Positions 1 through 9,514 are shown, counted from the stretch's first letter. The stretch: DNA of 12,500 nucleotides from Annulohypoxylon bovei var. microspora (GCA_022836615.1 MU405508.1:1-12500), one strand, 5' to 3'. The notes: generated from the sequence alone by a model not told the origin. Numbers and translations: made by a program.

Positions 1-163
1 CCAGAAATGCCTTATTCGCGGAGATAACGGAGTTAAATTTCTATGACACGAAAAAAATCACCCCGACACAATAACCCTCCTAAAGTTCGGGCATACAACC
101 ACAAGATCGTAATACATCACAAGATATTACACGCAAACGCTACGTGACCTATTGCCTTTATGG
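1..163 (+). repeat. LTR-like dispersed repeat end, undamaged copy
   Basis: This stretch precedes the gag-like frame and has two relatives in the window. Its last 71 bases (93-163) align without gaps to 1297-1367, where nearly every difference is C to T or G to A. Its first 100 bases share GGAGATAACGG (20-30) and an AATAACCCTC...CGGGCATA block (about 71-95) with 10787-10936. Similarity to the AT-rich copy stops at 160-164, where TGGTAACAACC begins. That word could be a tRNA primer-binding site just inside a left LTR. An LTR reading fits the position before a gag-like frame. However, no terminal TG...CA is visible, the left edge is cut by the window, and 1-92 does not align to 1205-1296. The repeat is clear; calling it an LTR is inference. 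Confidence 0.5.
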
Positions 164-245
164 TAACAACCTCCTCCGTTTTGAGTATTTATTCGAGGGA
201 TTAGGTTACGGTTTTCAGGCCTTTTGGCCTGGGGGGGGAATCGTG

Positions 246-806
246 ATGGCATTGGCATCGGGATCAGGATCTGGTGATGTTGCATCGTTGAGAGCTCAGG
301 TTAACAGGCTGGAGAAAGCCTTGAAGGAGCTGACGATCAAGCATGAGAACCCTGACGATACGACGTCATCATCCTCACCCTCATCGACGAACGATACGAA
401 CCAGTACGATGGTGGTGATCTTGTCACGTACGTCACAACCTTCACGTATCTGGTCTCACGAAACAGCGATGTGGAGAATAAAATCTCGGATGCACAGATG
501 CGAGCACGTTTTATTCGCGGCCCTGAGAATAAAACTACGGATACACAAATGTGGGCACGTTTTATTCGCGGTGCTGAGGAATGGACTACTCGGCAGCGTA
601 CTTTGCTGGAGTTTCGCAGCCGCATTGGCAAGGCAACCGGCAAAGGTGATAGCCACATCACGGATCAGGATGGCAAGAAATACTGGAAGTGCGGGAAGCT
701 TGGACACATTCGCCGAGACTGCCGCAGTGGCAACAGCAAGGCTGGCGAAGCCCACGAGGCTGATGGATCAGGAGATGAATCCAAGGTGATGCGGGTGTTC
801 TTTTAA
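246..806 (+). CDS. Short gag-like protein with degenerate zinc knuckle, retroelement remnant
   Basis: The frame is open from 144, but ATG 144 lies inside the upstream repeat, so the ATG at 246 (MALASGSGSG) is the better start and gives 186 residues; residue numbers here count from it. Residues about 13-33 (ASLRAQVNRLEKALKELTIK) have the heptad spacing of a short coiled coil. A Ser/Thr/Asp-rich stretch follows, then a tandem 17-residue duplication. Near the C terminus is YWKCGKLGHIRRDC, which fits the CCHC zinc knuckle (C-x2-C-x4-H-x4-C) of retroviral and retrotransposon Gag except that the first cysteine is tyrosine. TAC for TGC is a single G-to-A change. The product would be expected to bind nucleic acid, but the lost ligand makes zinc binding doubtful. 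Fungal Gag proteins are usually longer, and no protease, reverse transcriptase or integrase follows. It is probably an internally deleted, non-autonomous element; a cellular zinc-knuckle gene is less likely. Confidence 0.5.
   Translation: MALASGSGSGDVASLRAQVNRLEKALKELTIKHENPDDTTSSSSPSSTNDTNQYDGGDLVTYVTTFTYLVSRNSDVENKISDAQMRARFIRGPENKTTDTQMWARFIRGAEEWTTRQRTLLEFRSRIGKATGKGDSHITDQDGKKYWKCGKLGHIRRDCRSGNSKAGEAHEADGSGDESKVMRVFF
474..575 (+). repeat. Two tandem 51-bp units inside the gag-like frame
   Basis: Units 474-524 and 525-575 both start GAGAATAAAA and end with GCACGTTTTATTCGCGG plus three or four variable bases. Each is exactly 17 codons, so the duplication keeps the frame. It encodes ENK..DAQMRARFIRG followed by ENK..DTQMWARFIRG. 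Several differences are GC-to-AT transitions in the second unit (GCA to ACA, CAG to CAA), although cga to tgg is mixed. Confidence 0.85.
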
Positions 807-812
807 ACGTTA

Positions 813-850
813 AAGCTTGGAGAGCGTTGCTAAGCTTGGAGAGCGTTGCT
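813..850 (+). repeat. Perfect 19-bp tandem duplication
   Basis: AAGCTTGGAGAGCGTTGCT occurs at 813-831 and again at 832-850 without a mismatch, seven bases after the gag-like stop codon. Perfect identity suggests a recent slippage event. No function is apparent. Confidence 0.95.
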
Positions 851-1020
851 GGGATAAGCAACGGAGCCGCAAGGCTGACTGGTTATTTGCGGGATCGTGT
901 GTAAAGGCGTTGAATGGATCAAGATATGCTGTGGTTTATCACGATAGTTGGCTAATTGAACCTCGGGAGTAGGTAAGAGTGTAAGCAGTAATGAGATCCT
1001 TACGATGCACATAGCAATAA
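851..1020. other. Non-coding stretch downstream of the gag-like frame
   Basis: Base composition is normal. I see no open frame of useful length, RNA gene or clear repeat here. It probably belongs to the same element as the flanking repeats. Confidence 0.5.
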
Positions 1021-1122
1021 CTAGGGGCTGAAAGAGGCCAAACAGGGCTGAAAGAAGTTAAATAAGGTTGAAAAAAGGCTAAAACTGGGTTGTAAAAGGC
1101 GACAGCAAGGTTGAAAATAATG
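1021..1122 (+). repeat. Degenerate purine-rich tandem repeat, about five units of 20-21 bp
   Basis: Five successive units carry a GGGCTGAAAGA-like core: about 1021-1040, 1041-1060, 1061-1081, 1082-1102 and 1103-1122. The later units are more A-rich, with GGGCTGAAAG becoming AGGTTGAAAA, so decay increases toward the AT-rich block. The array lies between the gag-like frame and a purine-rich TTAATTAAAGGGAG word (about 1187-1200), the zone where an LTR element would carry its polypurine tract. That role is inferred. Confidence 0.65.
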
Positions 1123-1200
1123 TTTTTGGATGGCGTTTAAATGGCACTGGCGTTAGGAAAACGTGTTAATAATAAAAGGGTTTTATTAATTAAAGGGAGC

Positions 1201-1231
1201 TTTGTGGCTTTGTGTGGCTTTGTGTGGCTTG
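1201..1231 (+). repeat. Short TTTGTGTGGC direct repeat at the compositional border
   Basis: TTTGTGGC, TTTGTGTGGC and TTTGTGTGGC follow in series, then TTGTGTT. These TG-rich words are undamaged. The next bases (TGTTATATAAGG, 1232-1243) start the AT-rich DNA, so the border is sharp. TTATATAA at 1234 resembles a TATA box, but in AT-rich DNA this has little weight. Confidence 0.6.
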
Positions 1232-1296
1232 TGTTATATAAGGTTACATTTAATATAAGTTTAAAAATTAAACTTTTATACGTTTATATAATATAA

Positions 1297-1367
1297 ATAT
1301 AACCATAAAATCGTAATATATCATAAAATATTACACGTAAACGTTACGTAATTTATTATTTTTAAAA
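1297..1367 (+). repeat. AT-converted copy of the LTR-like repeat end
   Basis: Offset by 1204 from 93-163 and alignable without gaps. From 96 to 163, sixteen differences are C to T or G to A, if the left copy is ancestral. The four CpG sites at 108, 132, 138 and 143 are all kept as CG. Ten of fourteen other C bases and all six other G bases are changed. Two further mismatches in the last bases (161 onward), plus one at 92/1296 just outside, mark the ends of homology. It could be the right LTR of the gag-like element or the start of a separate decayed element. Confidence 0.75.
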
Positions 1368-1733
1368 ACTTTATTTTTAATTCGCATTTAATTTTTAAAA
1401 GCTTTTATTTTTTTAAACGAAATTTTTTATATTAATAATTATAAAACTTTATTTTTATTTATAATAAAACATTTTTTAACATTATTTATTTTATTATTAA
1501 TTAACGATAATATTTAAATTATTAAATAAAAGTTTTAATAAAAATATTAAATTATTTATTAATTAAATTAATTAATTAAAACTTATTTTCGTTTTTTTAA
1601 TTATATAACTTTAAATTAATAAATTTTCATTTACGATTAAAAAAAAGTTTTTAATTTTAAAAAAAACGTTAAAACTTTTAACGGTTCGAAGAATTATTTA
1701 ATTAATTATTTAATAATAAAATCGGAAACTTGC

Positions 1734-1763
<30 letters not shown>
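1734..1763. repeat. T10 followed by A20 homopolymer pair
   Basis: Ten T are followed directly by twenty A, forming a perfect ten-pair palindrome of homopolymers within the AT-rich block. It is probably a by-product of C/G loss plus slippage. Confidence 0.9.
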
Positions 1764-1765
<2 letters not shown>

Positions 1766-1936
1766 TATTTATTAATAAATTTTTTAATTAAAATAAACGT
1801 GTTTTTTAATTAAATTTACGACGAAGTTTTATTACCCCGTTTTTAAAATTTAATATAATAAAAGTAAATCCATTTTAAACCGTATTATTTATTATTTTAA
1901 ATAAATTAATAATATTAAAAAATTAATTACGGATCG

Positions 1937-1977
1937 TTTTTTTTTTTTTTTTTTTTTTTGTTTTTTTTTTTTTTTTT
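1937..1977. repeat. Poly-T tract, 23 T, one G, 17 T
   Basis: A 41-base stretch with a single interrupting G at 1960. It could be a relic of a poly(A) tail in reverse orientation, which would suggest a LINE-like or retrocopied insertion on the minus strand, or simple slippage. Nothing nearby decides between these. Confidence 0.9.
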
Positions 1978-4900
1978 ACTTTTCCCGTTCCTTTTTATGT
2001 TTTTTATTTTTTCACCTTAATTTATGCGTTATAAAACTTAATTATCCTTTTAATAAAATAAAATAATAAACTTAAAAAACCGGATAATTTTCGGCGCATT
2101 TTTAAAATATAATTAATAATTTTATTTTTATTTTTATTAAAGATTTATATTAAAAACCTACGTTTTTTATTAAATAAATTAAATTTTATATTCGAAAAAT
2201 AAAAAATAAATATAAAAAATAAATTTTAAATTAATTAATAAGAATTTTTTAAAAAATATATTTAATTTATATAATTTTATTTATTTATTAAAAGCGAAAT
2301 TAAATCGATTTTCCGGTTTTTTTTTATTAAAAATAACATTAATCGATATATTAAAATTAAATAAATATACGATTTATTAAAGTTATTATATAATAATTTT
2401 AACGTTAAAATTTAAATTAAAAATAATTTTTATAAACTTAATATATAATTAAATAAATAATTTTTTAAGTTTTACGCGCTTTTTATATCGTTAATAAATA
2501 AAAAAAGAATTTTAATATTTAAATGGAAAAAAAAATTAAATTACCAGTTAACCGTTAATTTCCACATTTAAACTTTTTATTATTATTTAAATAAAAAAAT
2601 AAAGTTTATTAAATTTAAAAACCTTTATTCGGCGTTAATTTAATAACGCGCCGAAGCCGTTTAAAAGAAAATTAATTTAATAATTTTTTAATTTTAATTT
2701 AAAATTAAAGTTATTTTTAACGTTACGAAAATAACTCCCATTAATTTTAATATTTTTCGCTTAATTACGGAAATTATAACCCGGGCACGTACGAAAAAAC
2801 CTTTTTAAATTTCTTTAATTCCCCGTTAATGCAACGTTTTCGTAACGTTTAACATGGATTTAATTTATTATTTTTATAAGTAAAAAAACTATTTCTTTAA
2901 TAATTACTTAACGCGTAATGCGAAAATAAAAACGGTGGCCATCGTTTTAAAAAAAAAAATAATAAAACACGATAAAAATAACGTTAATTTAAAATTAAAA
3001 AAAAATAACGTTTAAATAAAACTTTTAATTTAAACGCCTTTTTATATATTTATTTATTAATATTTACTTTTATTAATTTTAATTTTTTTAATTTTATAAT
3101 AAAAAAATCATAATTTATAATTAATATATTAATTCGTTTATAAAGCGTTAACGTAATAATAATAATACGAACGTTAATAAATACCGGAATATAAACGTAT
3201 ATAATCGTTAATTAACGAAACGTGCGTTTAATAATAAATATATAAAAACTTTTTATTATTTAATTTAATTAATTTATTATAATTAAAAACTTTAATAAAT
3301 AAATTATTAATTAAATTAACGAAGTAATTTATATTAATATTTAAATGTAAAATAAAAGTTTTTATAACGTATTTATTTTTTTAATAAACTTAAAGAACCG
3401 CTTTTAATTTTAAATAATATTAAAATTTAAATTTTTAACGAAATATAACATTATATTAAATAACCGGTATTAACGGTTAATTTTTTTTAAATTATTATTT
3501 CCCCGCCATCGTTACGCTTTTAATATTACGTTAAAACTTTCCATTTTTTAAAAAAATGTAAATAAAATTATATAAAAAAATATAAAACGTTATAATCGCT
3601 TTTAATTTCGTGCTTTAAAAAAAAAGTAAATTATTATAACGTTTATATATTTCACGATAAACCTTATAATTAAAATAAACTAATAACTTTTTATTATTAT
3701 TTCTTTTTTTTTTTTTTAATTTTTTATTAAACTTTTAATATATTTCGCACCATTATTCATTATAAATGTTTATTTAATTTTAAGCTTAACGTTTATTAAA
3801 AAAATGTTACGTTTTTAATGAAACTTTAACGTAATTCACAAGTTATTAAACGTTTTTATTTTATTATATTAAAAGTTTAATTTAACTTTTAAAAAAAAAT
3901 TATAATAAAAAAACGATTTTACTTAAAAATAAATCATGGAAAAGTTTTTTTTTTATTTATATAATTTAACCGAAATGTTTTCGAAAAAAAACAACGATTT
4001 ATTATTATTTTATTAACTTTTTAATTATAAAATAAATTTAAAAAAAAACGTTAATCTTATTAAATTATATTTTTTTTATAATATAAATACGGAATATTTA
4101 TAAGTTTTAAAAAAATACTTGTTAAATTATTTACGTAAAAAATGGATTATATTTAATGCGGTTAAATATAAATCTTTTATTTTTTTTACGAAAAAATTAA
4201 AAAGTAATTTAAAGTTTTATATTAATTATTAAAAATTAAACGTTTATATTAAAAAAAAATATTATTTTTTTTTTAATTAATAAAACGTTAAAAAAGATTT
4301 TTAAGGTTAAAGTTTTTATAAAATTTAACATTTATTAAACTTTCCATTACATTAAAATGAACCCCGTTTTAAAAAACTTTATTATTTTTTAAACCCGTTT
4401 CGAATTATATAAATACCGCGTGTTTTTTTTTAAATTAAATAATAAGTTTAATGTGTTTTAAAAATATATTAATTAAACTTTTTTTTCGTTTTTTAATGAC
4501 TTTTACACGGTATATATAAATAATATTTTAATTTACTTAAAAAACCCATTCCTTTACGAACACCATGTGCGGTAAATGTTAAAACGTTTACATTCCGTTA
4601 ATTTATAAATTAATATTTAAAAAAACGAGTTTTTAATTACGAAAATTAAATTTTTAAAGTTTATTATTTTTATTTCCGGTATAACCGTTAATTAAAATAA
4701 AATCAAAGCGGTTTAAAATTAAAAAACATTTTTTTAAGTTTAAAAATTTTAATCGTTTTTAAGTTTTTATAATTTTTACCGGTAATTCGTATCGAAATAT
4801 AATTAAATTATAAAACCTTTATATTTCTTTATTATTACTTCGCATTAAATTTAAATTAACGAATATATTAAAACGTTTAAAATGTTAAAAATAACCTTAA

Positions 4901-7900
4901 CCACTTTTTTAATTTTAAAGCATTTTTATAAAAATTAAAAAATTAAATTAAAAACCGATGCTTTTAATAAAATGATTTCCGGAACTTTTTTATAATTAAA
5001 CGAATTAAAAAATTAACATTTAATGGTTTTTTTTTTTAAATAATAATCCTTTTAAAATATAATTATTTCATTTATAATAAAAAACTTTTCGTTATTATAA
5101 CGATAATAAAATTTTAAAAACACATGTTTATTTCGTTAAATAATAAATTCGATATATTTATAAACCATTAAATATTATAATATTTTATTATTAAAAAAAT
5201 ATTAAATTCCCGTTAAATTAATTAAAATGAACATTTATTTCGATTTAATTATAAATTACATTATCGTTTAAAAAAAGAAAATATAATAATTAATGTTTTA
5301 TTTTAAAAAACGGCCGACTTAATTATTTAAAAAATAATTAAAAATATAATTAATTTATTATTTTATTACCTTTTTTAATGTTCCATGGTAAAATAAATTT
5401 TTTATAATTTTTAACCGATAAGTTTTTAATAAATTTATTATTTTTAAACTTTTAATGCATTTTAATTACGGTGGAAGTTTTTAAGAAAAAATTATTTTAA
5501 AATATTAAATTAATCGATGTTATTTTAACGGTTAATCGGAATGTTATTAAATTAAAAACGTAACGCGAATAAGTTAAAAAAAAAAAAAACGAGTACGTTT
5601 TATAAAATAAATTATTACTTTTAAAAAAAAAGTTAATAATTTTAAATAATAAAAAGCTTCGCATTAAATTATACGATGAATTTTACCGTTTTTTAAATCG
5701 AACGTATTTAAATCGAAATAAAATGCGTGTAATAATGTTAAAAAAATATTCGTGGTTCGGCATAAAAACGTTTATAAACCGTTATTACGTTTATTATAAA
5801 TAATGCCGGAAAAGTTAAAACTTTAAAATTAAATTAATAAGTTTATTTTAACCATTTCCCGTCGGTAAATAAATGTAATAATATATTTTAATGGATTTTA
5901 AATTTATATTTTTTAATCGTAAAAAGTTTAATTTAATTTTAATAATCGTTAACCGGTTAAATAAAAAATCTTTTTTATTATTTACGTATAAAACTTATAT
6001 TATTACGTAATTTATAAACTTATATTATAAACACGTTTAACGCATTTATAAAACCTTTAAAATAATCACGTTTAATAAAAGTTTTTAATTTATAACCGCT
6101 TTTTTAAATAAATTAATTAAATTTATTAAAATGAATTTTTATAAATTAATAACGAAACATTCGTAATTTAATAATTAAACGGAAATTTTTAATTAATTCA
6201 TTTAAATGAAATTACGACTTTTCGTGGATTATTTTTAAAATAATTAATTAAAAATATTATTTTATTTAAATTTTACGTATATTATTTAATTACATTTAAA
6301 CATAAAGTTTTCTTTTATAAAAATGGAAATGAAATTTATTTTAAAAATAATTTTTAATTAATAAATTTACATTTATAAGTTTAAAACTTTTTAAAAAAAA
6401 TTTAATTACACCGTTATTTAATCGTTAACGAAACGTTAAGTTTTCGTTATATAATAAATTTACGAAAACTTTTTATTAACGTAAAATCGTTAAAACGAAT
6501 AAATTAATAAAAAAAAACGGTTAATAAATTAAATAATAAACGATTAAATATATATCCGTAAAAGTAATTAATAAATAAATCGCTTTTATAACGATTTAAA
6601 TTATCCGATGGTAAATCTTTTTAAAATATTAACGGAACTTTATTATAACGTTTTTAAAATCGATTTACTTTTAAATATAAAAATCCATTAAATTTTAAAC
6701 GCGAACCGGTTAATTAAAGCCTTAAATAATTTAATTTTAAAGTAAATAATAAATCCCTTGTTTTTAATAAAAATTAACGGGGAATAAAAATATAAAATAT
6801 TCAAAATATTAAACTTTAAACTTTTTAAAAAAAAGCTTTAATATAAAGTAAATTAAGTAAATTACGACTTTAATTTAATGTGGTACTTTTTTAAAAACTT
6901 TTTTAACGCGTTAATTAAAGTAAAAAACTTTTATAATTTACATTTTAAAGCCGCCGGTTTTTTAATTAAATTTTAATAATAAATCGAAGCCGTTACGAAA
7001 AATAAAATATTAAAAATAATAAATAAAAACGATTTATTTACCGTAAAAAAAAAAAAAATTAAAAGAATAAATTATAAACGTATTAATAAATAATTTATTT
7101 CTTTTATAAACCGAATTTTTTTTTAAAAAAAAAAGTTATATAACGGCGTTTAATTATTATTATTTTTAAAGTATATTAACGGAATTAATTAATTAATATC
7201 CCGGCCGTAAAATTAATATATAAAAACCTTTTAAAAAAAATTACTTTATAATTTTTTTTTTTTAATTTTTTATTTTAAATATTTTTATTAATAAAATACG
7301 TGGTTTTACCGTTACATAAGTTTTGTCCCGATTTAAAATTTATTCGTTATAATATATATTATTAAAAAAATTTTATAATTAAAAAATAAACGTAAAAAAC
7401 GAGGTATATATAAAATAATATTAATTAAATGGAAAAGTTATATAAAACCGATGTAAAAGCTTTAAAAAAAATTAAAAAATATAAAAGTTTTAAAAATGTT
7501 TTATTAACGATTTAAAGTAAAAAATAAAGTGAACGAAAAAGCTTTTACGATTATAAGCCTTAAAAAACGGAAAAAAAAAATATTATTATAAATCGAAAAC
7601 TTAAAAAATTAATTAAAATAAAAATTAACGTGAGTTTATATTATAATTATAAACGCGATAAACGTAAATTTTTATAATGAAATTATTAATAATTTTAAAT
7701 AAATTATAAAAATTATTAAAATATATATAAAAAAGGTTTCCACGTTAATTAATTTAATTTATATTTTTAAATATAAATATCGTAACTTTAAAAATAAAAA
7801 ATTATTATTTTTTTTTTTTTTTTATTAATAAAAATAACTTTATTTTTAATTTTATATAATATAAATTTACCGTTATTTATAAAAACCGTCACATAATTAT

Positions 7901-8547
7901 ACGATAATTATACGTTTAATAATTTTTATATTAATTATAATTTATATTATTATTATTACGCGGTAATAAATCGGCGTAATATAAATTATATTAATTTACG
8001 ACGCGTAATAATATTAATAAAACGCGTAATAAAATTAAATTTAATAAATATTATAAAATAAATTAATAAATATTTATATATATAAATTATTATTTATTTA
8101 TAATTTTATATATTTAATTATTAAAAAAAATAAATAAAAGTTTTTTTTTATTAATAAATTAAAAAAAACCACCATATGTTTTTAAATTAATGAAATGTTT
8201 TTTATATTTTATTAAATTTTACGTTTTAATTAATTAAAATTACCGTAATTAAAAAAATATAAATAAAAAATAAATTTATTAATTTAAATTCGTTAAAATA
8301 AAAAAATAATAATTTATAATAATAATAATTTATATATTTAAATATTAATTTAATTAAATATAACGTAAAAAAAAAATATATATATAAAATATATTCATTT
8401 ATATAAAATAAAATAAATATTTTTTATAAACGTAAAAATTTTTTTATAAATTTATTTAATTATAATTTAAAATAAAAAATCCATTAAAAATTATTATAAT
8501 TTTATATAAATAATATTTTTTTATATAAATTTCATTTATTATTAATT

Positions 8548-8737
8548 CATTTAATTAAAATTTTAAAATTAATTTTATTAAATTTATATATCGTTATAAT
8601 ACATTTAATTAACCGTTATAAAACTTATTTTTTTTATAAAAATAACTTTTATAATTTAAAAATACATTTAATTAATCGCGGTAAAAAAATATTTTATTAA
8701 ATTAAAACTTATATAACTTTAAAATGCATTTAATTAA
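8548..8737 (+). repeat. CATTTAATTAA-containing repeats with about 62-bp spacing
   Basis: The word (A/G)CATTTAATTAA occurs at 8601-8612, 8664-8675 and 8726-8737, spaced 63 and 62 bases, each preceded by an ATAA/TTTAAAA-rich stretch and often followed by CG. A weaker CATTTAATTAA lies at 8548-8558. This looks like a decayed tandem array at the right end of the AT-rich block. Such words are common in AT-rich DNA, but the even spacing argues for real repeats. Confidence 0.45.
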
Positions 8738-8771
8738 CGAAAATAAAAATAATTTAAAAATCCACCGTTAA

Positions 8772-8779
8772 TTAATTAA
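8772..8779. repeat. Candidate 8-bp target-site duplication, left
   Basis: TTAATTAA directly precedes the GAGCAACAC terminus of the inverted-repeat element and recurs at its right end. An 8-bp duplication would fit the hAT superfamily. Because the octamer is a palindrome inside TTAATTAATTAA, a TA or TTAA duplication cannot be excluded. Confidence 0.55.
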
Positions 8780-8907
8780 GAGCAACACTAAATCTGCAGT
8801 ATTGATTGGCTAAATCTGCAGTACACTGCCACAGCGAAGGTCCGAGCTCAATCGGTACAAGTTTCGCCATACAATCCCCCATACAAATGAAGGTATCTCT
8901 TTTAGCC
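8780..8907 (+). repeat. Left terminal inverted repeat, about 128 bp
   Basis: The first 20 bases match the right end perfectly. Further shared words include TGGCTAAATCTGCAGTACAC, GCGAAGGTCCG, AATCGGTACA and CGCCATACAA. Matching fades after 8907. Confidence 0.85.
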
Positions 8908-9070
8908 ACTTCGCGACTAGCGCCACGGCCAGGAACACCAATTTCACCTAATTTCAACCACAACTTCAAGCAGCCGCATCGTACTCGATATACCAGTTCA
9001 ATTCATATAAAGCTAGTATTATACGATCGTACCTAAAGGCCCTTCTAATGAACCAGGTTGCATGTTTCTA

Positions 9071-9111
9071 AGACCAGTATACGTCATACTGGAAGGCTTC
9101 GAAACTGGTCT
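9071..9111. repeat. Hairpin inside the inverted-repeat element, first
   Basis: AGACCAGT (9071-9078) pairs with ACTGGTCT (9104-9111). An overlapping alternative pairs CCAGTAT (9074-9080) with ATACTGG (9086-9092). The two stems exclude each other. Confidence 0.7.
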
Positions 9112-9119
9112 GTTTTACA

Positions 9120-9187
9120 CATGCGACCGCGGCCCAGCCAAGATGTGGCCGGGTGTAGCCCAGGTATGGCTGAACCGTGGTCGCATG
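9120..9187. repeat. Hairpin inside the inverted-repeat element, second
   Basis: CATGCGACCGCGG at 9120 pairs with CCGTGGTCGCATG ending at 9187, 12 of 13 positions matching. The intervening bases are GC-rich and contain GGCCCAGCC and related words. It sits near the centre of the element. Confidence 0.75.
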
Positions 9188-9375
9188 GACAAGTTGTTAA
9201 GTTTCAATTGAATTTATCAGCCGAAATGGGCAATTGAAATGATGCAAATCGAAAGATAGATAGCCGTTTGAAAGCCCTTTTAAAATATGACTTTCTTTTC
9301 GCAGTTGAACTTGGATTGACGTGGGAGTAATTGATTGAATTGGAACGTATGTCTGATGGGGGAAGGGCTGGCAGG

Positions 9376-9506
9376 GGTCAAAAGGAGTACTTGCGTTTGT
9401 ATGGAGGTTTGTATGGCGAGACGTGTACCGATTCAGCCCGGACCTTCGCCACAGTGGCTGTGTACTGCAGATTTAGCCAATGGGCACTGCAGATTTAGTG
9501 TTGCTC
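9376..9506 (-). repeat. Right terminal inverted repeat, about 131 bp
   Basis: Inverted counterpart of the left arm, three bases longer because of an insertion near its GCCACTGTGGC word. It ends ACTAAATCTGCAGT-like inner and outer motifs in inverted order, then GTTGCTC at 9500-9506. Confidence 0.85.
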
Positions 9507-9514
9507 TTAATTAA
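9507..9514. repeat. Candidate 8-bp target-site duplication, right
   Basis: TTAATTAA directly follows the right end of the element and matches the octamer on its left. AT-rich DNA then continues to about 9548, the outer border of the decayed block. Confidence 0.55.

Larger units (their letters stand above)
1232..8771. other. RIP-like AT-rich block with CpG retention, no genes
   Basis: About 7.5 kb is made almost only of A and T. Stop codons are dense in all frames and no open frame of 60 codons exists. Of 31 C bases counted by eye in 2221-2700, about 16 are followed by G, 7 by C, 4 by A and 4 by T. With C near 6-7 percent, this is several times more CpG than chance would give. The pattern matches RIP-type C-to-T change on both strands acting outside CpG. 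RIP acts on duplicated DNA in ascomycetes, so the block is most likely one or more old transposons, in keeping with the LTR-like copy at its left edge. The original element can no longer be named. A mitochondrial origin is unlikely because the block continues into ordinary DNA on both sides through a shared repeat. Confidence 0.8.
8780..9506. mobile_element. MITE-like non-autonomous DNA transposon with long terminal inverted repeats
   Basis: The 727-bp element begins GAGCAACACTAAATCTGCAG and ends with the exact inverted complement. The arms are long: 8780-8907 matches the complement of 9376-9506 with scattered substitutions and a 3-bp indel. Each arm holds a second CTAAATCTGCAGTAC copy about 30 bases inside the end, giving paired subterminal motifs that could be transposase-binding sites. 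The interior shows two hairpins and no frame for a transposase; the longest frames here merely cross the arms. It would need a transposase from elsewhere. Base composition is normal, in contrast to the AT-rich DNA on both sides, so it entered after that DNA decayed or escaped the process. The superfamily is uncertain (hAT if the 8-bp duplication is real, Tc1/mariner-like if TA). Confidence 0.85.

Noticed and set aside
296..755. Open frames antisense to, or in another frame of, the gag-like region
   Set aside because: They overlap the frame that carries the coiled coil, the in-frame 51-bp duplication and the zinc knuckle, and have no recognisable features of their own.
1232..8771. Mitochondrial DNA or a centromere as the source of the AT-rich block
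   Set aside because: The AT-converted copy of a nearby normal repeat shows that the block arose by C/G loss in ordinary repeat DNA. A centromeric role cannot be tested from sequence alone.
8806..9036. 76-codon open frame across the left arm of the inverted-repeat element
   Set aside because: It starts within the terminal repeat, shows no domain-like pattern, and the right arm lacks an equivalent. It looks like a chance frame in non-coding transposon DNA.
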